64,000 bases of DNA, taken from the NCBI GenBank assembly GCA_964518955.1, contig CAZFHS010000028.1, forward strand, positions 1-64,000, written 5' to 3'. Position numbers and translations under genes: made by a program. Under the pieces are notes generated by a model. The model did not search any database. It had not been told where the DNA came from and saw nothing but the letters and a program-made list of their open reading frames with translations. The stretch is from JBDGYW01 sp964518955. Its GTDB lineage: Bacteria > Gemmatimonadota > Gemmatimonadetes > Gemmatimonadales > GWC2-71-9. The stretch's first letter is position 1; every line of letters starts with the position of its first letter. Below, piece by piece: positions 9,654-17,682 of this stretch.

Positions 9654-9869
9654 ATGGCAGAAAGCGTCTACAAAGTCATCGAATTGGTTGGGACCAGCAC
9701 CGAATCGTGGGAAAAAGCGGCAAAAGCAGCGGTAGATAGGGCAGCTCAGTCGTTGCGCGACTTGCGGGTAGCTAGCATATCCGAGCTCGACATGCAGCTC
9801 GTGGACGGCAAGGTACAGAGCTACAGAGCGAAGGTGAAGGTGTCGTTCAAGTTCGAGGGTGGTCAGTAG
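9654..9869 (+). CDS. Dodecin-family flavin-binding protein
   Basis: 71 residues, the usual length for dodecin. The ATG at 9654 has CGGAGGT upstream. The sequence runs VYKVIELVGTSTESWEKAA, with the conserved Trp that stacks against flavin in dodecins, then a helix (AVDRAAQSLRDLRVASISEL) and a C-terminal strand (YRAKVKVSFKFEG). Dodecins assemble as dodecamers that store or buffer riboflavin, FMN or related cofactors in the cytosol. The gene is single, and its stop codon directly abuts the stop codon of the convergent neighbour with no base between. High confidence in the family; the exact ligand is not deducible. Confidence 0.93.
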   Translation: MAESVYKVIELVGTSTESWEKAAKAAVDRAAQSLRDLRVASISELDMQLVDGKVQSYRAKVKVSFKFEGGQ

Positions 9870-10844
9870 TCATCGCGTGACCAACTCCGCTAACACCTCG
9901 CGGTAGTGCTTGTAAACTGACCAGGGGATCTCCTCCCTGACTCGCCCTCCGGCAAGTGGCACATAGCGGCCGGAGCGGACGAGTTCGGGTACGATCTCTT
10001 CAAGCTTCGTGCTGATTTCCTCCGGCGACTCCCCACGGAGAATGCTGAGCGGAATGCCGCCTATGAGACCGAGTTCGGGCCCGAACTCGCTCCGCAAGCG
10101 ACGATAGTCGAGTTCGGGCACCTCTGCAGCCTCGGATATCCACAGCATGGTGATACCTGCATCGATCAGCATTGGGAATAGACAGCTGGAATTGCCGTAG
10201 GTACTCAAGAGTATGTTGTCACAACCGTTGTTCCTCGCCGTATCAGCAAGTCGGTGGTACAACGGAATCATGTACTCTTCGAACATCTCAGGCGAAATGA
10301 GTGGCCCTTCGGTATCGGAAATCGGTTCGCTCAGGTAGATGAATTCCGGGTCCACGTCCTGCATTGTGCGCTCTAGCATGCGACAGCAGAAATCTCCGTA
10401 CATCTCGGTCTGATCGCGCACCTTTAGCGGTTCTCGCACCGTTCCAACAAGAGCTTGCTCCAAAGTAGCCCAGTCGCCGACCCCCAACGCCTGGAAGAAA
10501 CCGCGGGAAGCCCAAATGCAGACCACGTGGTCTCGTTGCTCCAGCCGCTTGACTGTCTGCGCCCAATTATCGGGGAAACGGTTCTTCGACACCTCGAAGG
10601 CCTTGTGGTATTCTCTCGAGTTCAGAGCGAAGACCCGCCCGAAGTAGCTGCTTTCGAACTTCAGGTCCGGACCGATATTCTCGTGAGGCGTGAGTCCAAA
10701 CACGTCGACGTGGGTCTTGTCGGCTGGCAGCCCCTGGGTGCGCCACAATGTGAGTACTTCATCACGAACGCCTTCCTCCAACAAAGGCGGCCGGTCAACC
10801 GGCTCGCCTCGCATCAGTCGTCGGAAGCGTTCTCTGTCGTTCAT
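9870..10844 (-). CDS. Uroporphyrinogen decarboxylase family protein
   Basis: About 324 residues from the ATG at 10844 (MNDRERFRRLMRGEPVDRPPL); in-frame ATGs at 10856 and 10883 are alternatives, none with a clear ribosome site. The opening resembles the URO-D/MtaA/CmuA superfamily (RERFxxxxxGExxDRPP). Later segments are YLSEPISDTEGPLISPEMFEEYMIPLYHRL, a stretch with an Asn-rich strand (NNGCDNILLSTYGNSS) and ISEAAEVPELDYRRLRSEFG. Members include haem-pathway HemE and cobamide-dependent methyltransferases. It lacks the true HemE N-terminal Arg cluster that I would expect and sits among non-haem genes, so I infer a methyltransferase-like or uncharacterised role. It is convergent with the dodecin gene. 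Confidence 0.75.
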   Translation of the reverse strand: MNDRERFRRLMRGEPVDRPPLLEEGVRDEVLTLWRTQGLPADKTHVDVFGLTPHENIGPDLKFESSYFGRVFALNSREYHKAFEVSKNRFPDNWAQTVKRLEQRDHVVCIWASRGFFQALGVGDWATLEQALVGTVREPLKVRDQTEMYGDFCCRMLERTMQDVDPEFIYLSEPISDTEGPLISPEMFEEYMIPLYHRLADTARNNGCDNILLSTYGNSSCLFPMLIDAGITMLWISEAAEVPELDYRRLRSEFGPELGLIGGIPLSILRGESPEEISTKLEEIVPELVRSGRYVPLAGGRVREEIPWSVYKHYREVLAELVTR

Positions 10845-10924
10845 GACCGAGATCATTATCGGGCACGGCCGAGGTGAGAGCAAGGTGCGGCTGGATAATT
10901 GTGGGCCGTTCAGTGTAATCTTAA

Positions 10925-11221
10925 ATGCCCTTGGGTTTGGCCTTTGCCCGGACTGCTACAATGCTTCTCGGGATTGGCATCGCTGTGTTGTGTGTCGGGA
11001 CCGTCGCCTATGTGGCTTGGTTAGTGTACCAAGCCGTAGGTACTGGCTCGCGTATGCGACGTCTCGAGAAACGGACCTCACGCCGGGCGCGGCGCGAAGA
11101 CCGCGAGGATGGGTATCGACGACCGCCAACAGCTCCTCCCAGCAATCCGAATGTGCCAAACCCCCGTGGGTCCAATCCCCCCGACCCCTCTCATTCTTCC
11201 ACTCGCACTGCTGGTCGCTGA
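10925..11221 (+). CDS. Small membrane protein (doubtful)
   Basis: 98 residues with one clear hydrophobic helix at about residues 12-38 (LLGIGIAVLCVGTVAYVAWLVYQAV), then a basic stretch (RRLEKRTSRRARREDRED) and a Pro/Ser-rich tail. A single membrane anchor followed by a positively charged cytoplasmic tail is plausible. There is no convincing ribosome site before the ATG, and overlapping frames of similar length exist. It lies just ahead of the padR promoter. Coding status uncertain, function unknown. Confidence 0.35.
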   Translation: MPLGLAFARTATMLLGIGIAVLCVGTVAYVAWLVYQAVGTGSRMRRLEKRTSRRARREDREDGYRRPPTAPPSNPNVPNPRGSNPPDPSHSSTRTAGR

Positions 11222-11274
11222 AACGATCTTTGCCTCGTCCGCGAAACCTCTGAAGTACGAATCCCGTATACAAC

Positions 11275-11300
11275 ATAGACAGTCTATATAGACCATCTAT
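11275..11300. promoter_or_regulatory. Two back-to-back PadR operator-like palindromes
   Basis: ATAGA-CAG-TCTAT (11275-11287) is followed immediately by ATAGA-CCA-TCTAT (11288-11300). Each is a 13-bp inverted repeat with a 3-base spacer, and the junction forms a perfect palindrome GTCTATATAGAC (11282-11293). The pair ends 16 bases before the padR start, where an autoregulatory operator would be expected. Confidence 0.7.
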
Positions 11301-11316
11301 ACTGAGGAGATCGATC

Positions 11317-11667
11317 GTGGGCACCGTACGCGCTGGGAACCTCTACGGAACTCTCGAGATGTTGATACTCAAGGGAATGGACGCCAATGGGCCCATGCAC
11401 GGGGTGGGAGTGGCCGACTTCATCGGCGCCCGCTCAGATGGGCTGTTTCGTGTGGAAGAGGGTTCCCTCTATCCGGCACTCCACCGGCTTCAAGCCAAAG
11501 GATTCGTGGATTGGGAGTGGCGCAAAACCGAAGAGGGAAACAGAGCCAAGTTCTATGAGATAACCAAGAAGGGAAAGCGCTCCCTCAACAAAGAATTGGA
11601 ATCCTGGGTGGCAAGCACCCGGGCAATGCTCTCGCTCCTCGAGGTTCCAATGGAGCAGGTGAAATGA
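11317..11667 (+). CDS. PadR-family transcriptional regulator
   Basis: 116 residues starting at a GTG with GAGGAGA upstream. The winged-helix domain covers almost the whole protein: GNLYGTLEMLILKGM, then MHGVGVADFI and the characteristic recognition part VEEGSLYPALHRLQAKGFVDWEW, followed by the wing (EGNRAKFYEITKKGKRSL) and a short C-terminal helix for dimerisation. PadR proteins repress neighbouring transporter or stress genes and release DNA on ligand binding. The gene overlaps the following permease by 4 bases (ATGA), and two operator-like palindromes sit in its promoter, so the pair is probably an autoregulated unit. Confidence 0.93.
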   Translation: MGTVRAGNLYGTLEMLILKGMDANGPMHGVGVADFIGARSDGLFRVEEGSLYPALHRLQAKGFVDWEWRKTEEGNRAKFYEITKKGKRSLNKELESWVASTRAMLSLLEVPMEQVK

Positions 11668-14369
11668 AGCGGCTCTTTCACTGGGACCGGTTTGGCAAGG
11701 ACCTCGATAAAAGCCTCGACGAGGAGATCAGATTCCACCTGGCGACCAGGATCAGGCAGCTGGTCGCAGAAGGAAAATCCGCTGAGTCGGCTCATCGAGA
11801 GGCGTTGGAACAATTCGGCAACCCGGAACTGGTGGCACGACACTGCCGAGAGATAGATCGAAGAGGCTGGCGACGCCGGGTGCTCCGAGAGCTCTTTTCG
11901 GACCTCTTCCAGGACATTCGATACACTTTGAGGGGATTCCGGAGGGCCAGGGGCTTCGTAGTTGTCGCAGTACTCTCCCTTGCGGTCGGAATCGGGGTGA
12001 ACACGGCTGTTTTCACGACGATTCACGCTGTCTGGCTTGCACCGGTTCCGGGAGTAACCGAACAGGACCGGATCGTGGACATGGTGCCCGTAATCGGGGG
12101 TCATGACTACTACCGCTGGGCGTATCCCGATTTCGAGAATGTCAGAGACGCAGATACCCCGTTTCAATCCCTCACCGCATGGGCCGAGCGTGACGCCACT
12201 TTTGGCACGGAAGAGGGAGGAAGACGGGTGAGGGTGGCCTATGTTACCTCGGAGTACTTCGATGTGCTCGGCGCACCGCCAGCAGTTGGCAGAGGTTTCC
12301 TCGACACGGAAAATGTGGGTGCCGGTCAACACCCGGTTGTTGTAGTCAGCCGCCAATTCTCACAGGACCACCTGAGCGGGCGACCAGACATCTTGGGCAG
12401 TTCGCTCACGCTCGATGGCATCCCCTACACAATTATCGGTGTTGCACCGGAGGAGTTCGAAGGTGCGCGCGTAAATAGGAGCAGTGTGGACCTGTGGGTG
12501 CCTCTGTTTCAACACCCGGACGCGGCCAGCGACGAGTCGGTGTTTGCCGACAGGAGTCTCGTCTCGGTCCAGGTGTTGGGGCGTCTGCGTCCGGGAGCGA
12601 CGCTATCAGAGGCCCGCGCTGCCGTTCAAACTTTGTTTGCCGGTCTAGAGGCCGACTATCCCGAAACCAACCGCGACCGTACGGTGAAGGCCGTGAGCTA
12701 TGGACGGTTTCCAGCTCAGAACCGGATCTTCGACTTGATAGGCGTAGTCGTAGTCTGCGGGCTTTTTGCCGTTCTCCTCCTGATCATCTGTGGCAACCTT
12801 GCAGGAATGGTGCTGGCAAGGTCAGCCGCAAGAGAACAAGAAATCGGCGTGAGACTGGCGTTGGGGTCGAGTCGTGTACGGCTGGTCAGACACTTGATGG
12901 TTGAGGCACTGATTCTGTCGCTGCTTGGCGGCGCAGTCGGGATAGTGCTGGCTATGATCGCAATGACCAGGGTATCCCCTATGGACCTTGGCATCTCCGC
13001 ACCTGGTGCGACGTTCGAACCGAGCAGTTGGACCATTGCCATGTCTCTCGCACTCTCCTTGCTTGCTGCCCAGGCCTTCGGACTGCTCCCCGCACTGCGG
13101 TACAGCCGGCCGGAGGTGATAACAGCCTTGAAGGACGACACCGGTGGAGGAGGTCGACGGGTGGGGAGGCTCCAGCGTTACGCCGCGTCTTCGCAGACGG
13201 GCGTGGCATTCCTGCTCTTGCTGATGGCAGCGCTCTTTTTGCGTTCGCTGGAACGGACCGATGAGAGCCAAATCGGGTTCAGACCAGGCGGAATGGTCGT
13301 TGCCGACTTTCGGACTGGAGGAACGTTCCTCGGGTTTCTAGACCCGTCCGAGGAGGGTTATCCCAGTATGGAAGACGGCGGTGCTGCACTTGTGGACCGG
13401 ATGCTGGAATCCATTGGCGCAATTCCTGGAGTATCTGCGGTGTCGCTGACCAGCGGTTTTCCGTTAGACAGGTATCGAGCCGGGTTCACCGTCAGGCCGG
13501 CCAACGTGCCGAATGCGGATTCAGCCGGAGTGCGGGTTGAGTACACGCTTGCCACCGAGGGGTTCTTCTCGACCATCGAAACACCGGTCCTTCAGGGAAG
13601 ACAGATCGAACGAGGCGATGACGGTACGTCCCCGCGGGTTGCGGTCGTTACCCGATCATTCGCGGATCGTTTGTGGCCGGGCGAAGACGCTTTGGGTCGA
13701 CAGTTCTCCCGGGCTACTGCGGAGGACCCAACTACCTGGACGGTGGTAGGGGTTGTGGGGAATGTCGCGTCGAGTGTTGCCACCGAAGATTACCCTCAGG
13801 TGTACCTACCTCTGCGACAGACCAGTGAACCCAGGCTCACGATCTTGGTTAGGTCGGATTCCGATCCAACAGCACTGGTTGGGCCGGTTCGTGATGCCAT
13901 CCGCGCGGTGGACGCAGGTCTACCCATGCCAGTGCTCGTCCCCGCCCAATACCTGGTTGATCGTGCATTTCAAGACCAGCGGACCAGCGGACAGATATCC
14001 GGGGTCCTCGGATTGCTGGTGCTGGTGCTCTCTGCCATGGGCGTATATGGGGTCGTGGCTCTTGCTGTGACCACCCGTACACGTGAGTTCGGCCTCAGAA
14101 TCGCACTCGGGGCCACACGAGGGGCGGTCGTCCGCGGCGTCTTCACGGACGCCCTTCGCATGGCGGGGCCAGGGCTAGTGTTAGGAGGCCTCATAGCGAT
14201 TGGAACGGCCGCGGCAATGCGCTCCATGCTCCTGGGGTTGAGCCCGGTCGATCCCGTCTCATTCGTATCGGCAGGAGCCTTGCTGCTCGTCGTGGTAGTC
14301 CTCTCCAGCCTGGGCCCAGCGATCAGAGCATCAGGAATCCATCCGATGGAGGCGTTGCGGCAGGAGTGA
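11664..14369 (+). CDS. ADOP/MacB-type ABC transporter permease
   Basis: 901 residues, the size of the duplicated MacB-like permeases (ADOP family) common in Acidobacteria and Gemmatimonadota. The N-terminal 85 residues form the helical prefix found in PadR-linked permeases (SLDEEIRFHLATRIRQLVAEG, ALEQFGNPELVARHCREID). A membrane helix follows at about 95-118 (FVVVAVLSLAVGIGVNTAVF), then a periplasmic domain, an FtsX block at about 355-480, a second helix and periplasmic domain, and a C-terminal FtsX block (about 770-900) ending PMEALRQE. No ATPase is encoded here, as is usual for this family. It presumably exports an unknown compound or transmits mechanical force across the periplasm. Its stop lies 1 base before the broken tRNA-Leu copy. 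Confidence 0.88.
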   Translation: MKRLFHWDRFGKDLDKSLDEEIRFHLATRIRQLVAEGKSAESAHREALEQFGNPELVARHCREIDRRGWRRRVLRELFSDLFQDIRYTLRGFRRARGFVVVAVLSLAVGIGVNTAVFTTIHAVWLAPVPGVTEQDRIVDMVPVIGGHDYYRWAYPDFENVRDADTPFQSLTAWAERDATFGTEEGGRRVRVAYVTSEYFDVLGAPPAVGRGFLDTENVGAGQHPVVVVSRQFSQDHLSGRPDILGSSLTLDGIPYTIIGVAPEEFEGARVNRSSVDLWVPLFQHPDAASDESVFADRSLVSVQVLGRLRPGATLSEARAAVQTLFAGLEADYPETNRDRTVKAVSYGRFPAQNRIFDLIGVVVVCGLFAVLLLIICGNLAGMVLARSAAREQEIGVRLALGSSRVRLVRHLMVEALILSLLGGAVGIVLAMIAMTRVSPMDLGISAPGATFEPSSWTIAMSLALSLLAAQAFGLLPALRYSRPEVITALKDDTGGGGRRVGRLQRYAASSQTGVAFLLLLMAALFLRSLERTDESQIGFRPGGMVVADFRTGGTFLGFLDPSEEGYPSMEDGGAALVDRMLESIGAIPGVSAVSLTSGFPLDRYRAGFTVRPANVPNADSAGVRVEYTLATEGFFSTIETPVLQGRQIERGDDGTSPRVAVVTRSFADRLWPGEDALGRQFSRATAEDPTTWTVVGVVGNVASSVATEDYPQVYLPLRQTSEPRLTILVRSDSDPTALVGPVRDAIRAVDAGLPMPVLVPAQYLVDRAFQDQRTSGQISGVLGLLVLVLSAMGVYGVVALAVTTRTREFGLRIALGATRGAVVRGVFTDALRMAGPGLVLGGLIAIGTAAAMRSMLLGLSPVDPVSFVSAGALLLVVVVLSSLGPAIRASGIHPMEALRQE

Positions 14370-14370
14370 G

Positions 14371-14465
14371 TGCCCGGGGCGGGATTTGTGGCGTAGCCTG
14401 GTGAGGATGAGCCGTAGGCTCACCGCAGGCACACCCGCATGGGGTTGCCCCCGAGGGATTTTAAG
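14371..14465 (-). pseudogene. tRNA-Leu 3'-half fragment interrupted by a hairpin
   Basis: Two blocks match the intact tRNA-Leu(UAA) gene of this window exactly: 14371-14387 matches 17428-17444 (acceptor 3' side and T-arm) and 14433-14465 matches 17447-17479 (T-arm, variable arm, anticodon 3' side). Two bases of the T-loop are replaced by 45 bases (14388-14432). The insert can fold: GCCTGGTGAG at 14396-14405 pairs with CTCAC at 14419-14423 and CAGGC at 14426-14430 with a 2-base bulge. The 5' half of the tRNA is absent, so it cannot be functional. Orientation is the same as the intact gene. A remnant attachment site is the likeliest origin. Confidence 0.8.
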
Positions 14466-14844
14466 AATCGCATTCGGTTCGGACCATTCGTAGGCATCCG
14501 TTGTCATTCGTATGTAAGTCCGAACGAGACAAGCGGTTACGCTGCGTTTCTACACCTGTGTCAATCATCCTCACAACGAATAGATGCGCTGAGTCCGCTA
14601 CAGAAACCGCTACATTCTCTGATGAGGTGGCGGTAGAAGACCTGGGTTGCTCGCACATTGGGAAGTAAAGCGACGCCGTGTCGGGCGATTCGTTCCCTAC
14701 GAAGCAGTTTCCATTCGTTAGAAGGCCGTCGGGTTTGTGACAGTTTGGCAAACCCAGTCGCTCTTGCGCATTTGGTCGGGATTGGCCTTTCCCCGAGCGC
14801 CGTGCGACGCCCGGGGATGTTGCTAAAAAATGTTCGCGGATTGT
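14466..14844. other. Non-coding region with short repeats, between tRNA fragment and HAF gene
   Basis: No supported gene. CATTCG recurs at 14471, 14485, 14505 and 14712. GTTCGGAC (14477-14484) and GTCCGAAC (14518-14525) form an 8-bp inverted repeat 33 bases apart. TTGTGACAGTTT at 14735-14746 is almost the reverse complement of motifs flanking the intact tRNA-Leu. The region is compatible with remnants of recombinase binding sites. Confidence 0.5.
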
Positions 14845-16857
14845 CTAGTTGTGGATTACTATATTTCCCCCGCCTATCGCTTGTTGCGAGCCGTTGTCGT
14901 AAATCACACTTTCATCTTCCCCGTCCTCGTCTAACCAAATCTTGATGCGAAAAGTATCGGTGCTACTGTCGCCCGCCCAAATCATGAATTTGTACTCTCC
15001 TGCGCCATTGATTGTGCCCAGCCCTTTGAATTGAGCGTTCTCTCCGCCCTGATTGACCACTAGCCAGTCGTATACGTCGGAGTGGAAGTTCAGATCTCCT
15101 GCCTTGAACTGGAACTGGGTATTCCCTGTCGGAACATTGGCGCCCTTCTTGTACTTAGACACGAAGCCAAAAGAAGCCTTTCCGGAGGCCGAAGGATCTA
15201 CATACGCGCCCTCTGGTGAGTTTATCCAGCCGCCGCCCGTGACAAACCCGCCTTCAGGATCGTAGACGACCACGTACTGGAATTCCGAATAGGCCGATCC
15301 GCCGTCGTTGTCCGTGACCGTCAAGACGATCTCGTAAACGCCTGGAGTCGAGTAGGTGTAGTCGTCAGTTACGGAACCACTCCCTGCGCCCTGTGTCACG
15401 GTTCCGGTCGTGGTGTTTTCATCACCCCAATCCCAGGTGGCCGTGTGCGTGTCGCCCGTGCCTGGATCAGTGAAATCCGCGGATGCAATTATTGGCGTGC
15501 CTAACAACACCGGATCCAATGATGCTGCAATCGAACCCGGAGTCGGGGCAACATTGGCGACGGTGAGTGTGAAACTGACCGATGCGATTCCGCCGTTGCC
15601 ATCGTCAGCGCCAATCGTGACCGTCTGGCTCTCGGCCGGACCGTCTGAGGTTGGAAAGGACCAGGACCAGGATCCATCGTCGTTGTTCGCTACGGTTCCG
15701 ATAGATGCACTGAGGGAGACGGCGTCTCCGTCATCATCAGCCACGGAGCCTCCGTTCAACACGATCTCCCCCTCGGCCGACGTGACCTCCGATGCGTCCG
15801 CGTTCAGCGTCGGGGCAGCGTTGCTCGGCATCCACACGACGGCCTCCGATCCGATATACCCGGTGGCTTGCCCGACATTGTTGATTGCCCAGGCCCAGCT
15901 GGATTCACTGGTGGACCCTCCCAGGTCGATCATCACACCGTCCTGCCAAAGGAAAGCATGCATATGCCCGTCGGCAGTACCACTGGTTCCCACTACCTGA
16001 CCCTGGTTGTTGACACCGAAGGCGTAGCTGTAGCTCCCGCCGAGGGTGCCGAGGTCGGTCATGACTCCTTCTGTCCAGAGGTAGGCATGGGTCTGCCCAG
16101 TTGCGGTTTCACTGGACCCGACCACCTGACCCAGGTCGTTGATAGCCGGGGCATCCGAAAAATCTCCTCCGAGAGTTCCGAGATCGATCATCACGCCGTC
16201 CTCCCAGAGAAAACCTCGGCCCCGCCCATCGGCGTTGCTGCTGTATCCGACCACCTGCTCTTGTTCATTGATGCCCCACGCTTCGGACGTGCTTCCCCCG
16301 AGCGTTCCCAGGTTCATCATCACACCGTCATCCCAGAGAAAGCCTCGCCGAAGCCTATCGGCGGTAACGCTATGACCGACCACCTGCGCGCTCTCGTTGA
16401 TTCCGAAGGAGTACGCCCAACTTCCGCCTAAAGTCCCGAGATCGACGGGGACCCCGGCATCCCACAAGCATGCGTGGCTTGCCCCTTCAGCGGTGGAGGC
16501 AAAACCCGCCATCTGCCCCAGATTGTTGATGGCCCTCGTTTCGCTATTGTCTCCTCCGAGGGTGCCGACGTCGGTCATTACGCCAGCTTCCCAGAGGTAG
16601 CCGCGGAACCCGTACGGTGGGAGGTCGCTGAGTCCGACTGCCTGGCCAAGGTCGTTGATGCCGTACCCTTCGCTCCAAGAACCGCCGAGGGTGCCCAAAC
16701 CGACGGCTTCGTAGCCACCTCCTACCGGTACGGATCCGATGGAGAAGGAGGGAATCGCATCGTTGGATGGGGCCATGGGATCGGGAAGATCGCACCCCCA
16801 AACCACAACGACTGATAGAACTCCCAAAGTGAGGGTGATGCTGGTCCGGAATTTCAC
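14845..16857 (-). CDS. HAF-repeat lipoprotein with PKD domain
   Basis: 670 residues from a GTG at 16857 with GGAGGT 7 bases upstream; the longer frame to 16917 has no signal. The N-terminus ends in a lipobox (VVWGC, Cys22). Residues 49-345 hold six complete HAF repeats and a seventh shortened one, with a strict 43-residue period (GTLGG at 55, 98, 141, 184, 227, 270; shortened copy at 313) and the pattern INxxGQVVGxS...AFLWxxGVMxDLGTLGG. Residues 350-435 look like an Ig-like/cadherin-like segment, about 441-532 is a PKD domain (WDWGD, TYSTPGVYEIVLTVTDNDGG), and 535-670 resembles the post-COAP domain (VTGGGWINSPEGAY...). It is probably a surface-anchored adhesion or carbohydrate-binding protein. 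It sits alone between two tRNA-Leu copies, suggesting acquired DNA. Confidence 0.85.
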   Translation of the reverse strand: MKFRTSITLTLGVLSVVVVWGCDLPDPMAPSNDAIPSFSIGSVPVGGGYEAVGLGTLGGSWSEGYGINDLGQAVGLSDLPPYGFRGYLWEAGVMTDVGTLGGDNSETRAINNLGQMAGFASTAEGASHACLWDAGVPVDLGTLGGSWAYSFGINESAQVVGHSVTADRLRRGFLWDDGVMMNLGTLGGSTSEAWGINEQEQVVGYSSNADGRGRGFLWEDGVMIDLGTLGGDFSDAPAINDLGQVVGSSETATGQTHAYLWTEGVMTDLGTLGGSYSYAFGVNNQGQVVGTSGTADGHMHAFLWQDGVMIDLGGSTSESSWAWAINNVGQATGYIGSEAVVWMPSNAAPTLNADASEVTSAEGEIVLNGGSVADDDGDAVSLSASIGTVANNDDGSWSWSFPTSDGPAESQTVTIGADDGNGGIASVSFTLTVANVAPTPGSIAASLDPVLLGTPIIASADFTDPGTGDTHTATWDWGDENTTTGTVTQGAGSGSVTDDYTYSTPGVYEIVLTVTDNDGGSAYSEFQYVVVYDPEGGFVTGGGWINSPEGAYVDPSASGKASFGFVSKYKKGANVPTGNTQFQFKAGDLNFHSDVYDWLVVNQGGENAQFKGLGTINGAGEYKFMIWAGDSSTDTFRIKIWLDEDGEDESVIYDNGSQQAIGGGNIVIHN
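15825..16713 (-). repeat. 129-bp in-frame tandem repeats (HAF)
   Basis: Six full units and one truncated unit of 129 bases encode the 43-residue HAF repeats. The period is constant without insertions, and copies are diverged at the nucleotide level, so the expansion is not very recent except possibly in parts. Confidence 0.85.
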
Positions 16858-17427
16858 AGGCGCACCTCCATGTCGAAGAAGCCAAAGGCATGTCCATTGA
16901 CTGGCTGGCAGCCCCATCGTCGGGCGGGCGGCTACTGCGGCGTCTTCTGTTGCGTCGGCCAGGCGGCGGGCCCGAAAGGGCCACCCATGTACGTTAACTG
17001 GAGTATCCCGGTCTTATATGCAAGATTTACACCGAACTGTGATGATTGTCACAGTTTCGCCAATCTTCTTTAAGCCGTTGCCGGACAGGCGGTTACTCTC
17101 CGGAATCAGCGTCCGTCTCACGGCCAAATGACGGCTTCAATTACGTTTGCCGGAGGAGCACCACAGTGCGTACCCATCAGATGGAGTGGCTCTGCGACGC
17201 CTGCAATCCTCGGAACGACCAATGCTTCCCAGCCGTGCTCGGTTCCAGTGTAACTGGTGATGACTGCACTGAGCGAGAACTCTACACGGGATGTCACATC
17301 CCCGTAATGCAGGCTGGGTATGATTGCGCCGTGAGACCTCAGCTGCCAAAACCGCTACAATTTCCCTGTCTTCGGCTGCGGTCCAGCCAGTCTGAACAAG
17401 AATATAAGTCGTTGTGGTTCCTGCAGA
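16858..17427. other. Non-coding region upstream of HAF gene, downstream of tRNA-Leu
   Basis: About 570 bases with no supported gene; open frames reaching into the tRNA are spurious. It contains TTGTCACAGTTT at 17046-17057, related to repeats on the other side of the tRNA, and AAACCGCTACA at 17349-17359, which also occurs at 14604-14614. The promoter of the HAF gene must lie here. Confidence 0.5.
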
Positions 17428-17511
17428 TGCCCGGGGCGGGATTTGAACCCGCATGGGGTTGCCCCCGAGGGATTTTAAGTCCCTTGTGTATACCAGTTCC
17501 ACCACCCGGGC
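17428..17511 (-). tRNA. tRNA-Leu (anticodon UAA)
   Basis: 84 bases. The 7-bp acceptor stem is GCCCGGG with CCCGGGC, discriminator A, no encoded CCA. The anticodon stem-loop is GGGA-CTTAAAA-TCCC with UAA in the loop. The long variable arm (CGGGGGCAACCCCAT) and T-arm (GCGGGTTCAAATCCCGC) are typical of leucine tRNAs. A damaged copy of its 3' half lies 3 kb further in the 3' direction, so this tRNA appears to be an integration target. Confidence 0.95.
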
Positions 17512-17562
17512 AAGCGGTTCAATGTATGTGGTTAGCTGTTATTGCGTCAGCTCAACAAATGC

Positions 17563-17588
17563 AACTGTCACAAGAAACTGTCACAAGA
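17563..17588. repeat. Tandem 13-bp repeat next to tRNA-Leu
   Basis: AACTGTCACAAGA occurs twice in direct succession (17563-17575 and 17576-17588), about 50 bases from the tRNA 5' end. Related motifs TTGTCACAGTTT (17046) and TTGTGACAGTTT (14735) occur on the other side of the tRNA. Nothing else is recognisable between the tRNA and 17682. Confidence 0.75.
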
Positions 17589-17682
17589 CTTGTTTTTGAC
17601 TTGACGGCGTTCTCCATGACCTTGTGATCAACACCGGCAAGATGGCTGCATACTGACCGGCCACTGCCCTGAGTGCTCGCCT

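Noticed and set aside
14604..17359. AAACCGCTACA at 14604 and 17349 as attachment core
   Set aside because: Only 11 bases, and distances to the tRNA copies are not equivalent; the tRNA-derived match is far stronger.
17137..17505. Minus-strand open frame starting MVELVYTRDLKSLGGNP
   Set aside because: Also a translation of the tRNA-Leu gene itself; no protein family.
17046..17627. Plus-strand open frame containing AGFEPAWGCPRGILSPLCIP
   Set aside because: This is the well-known false translation of a tRNA-Leu gene read antisense.
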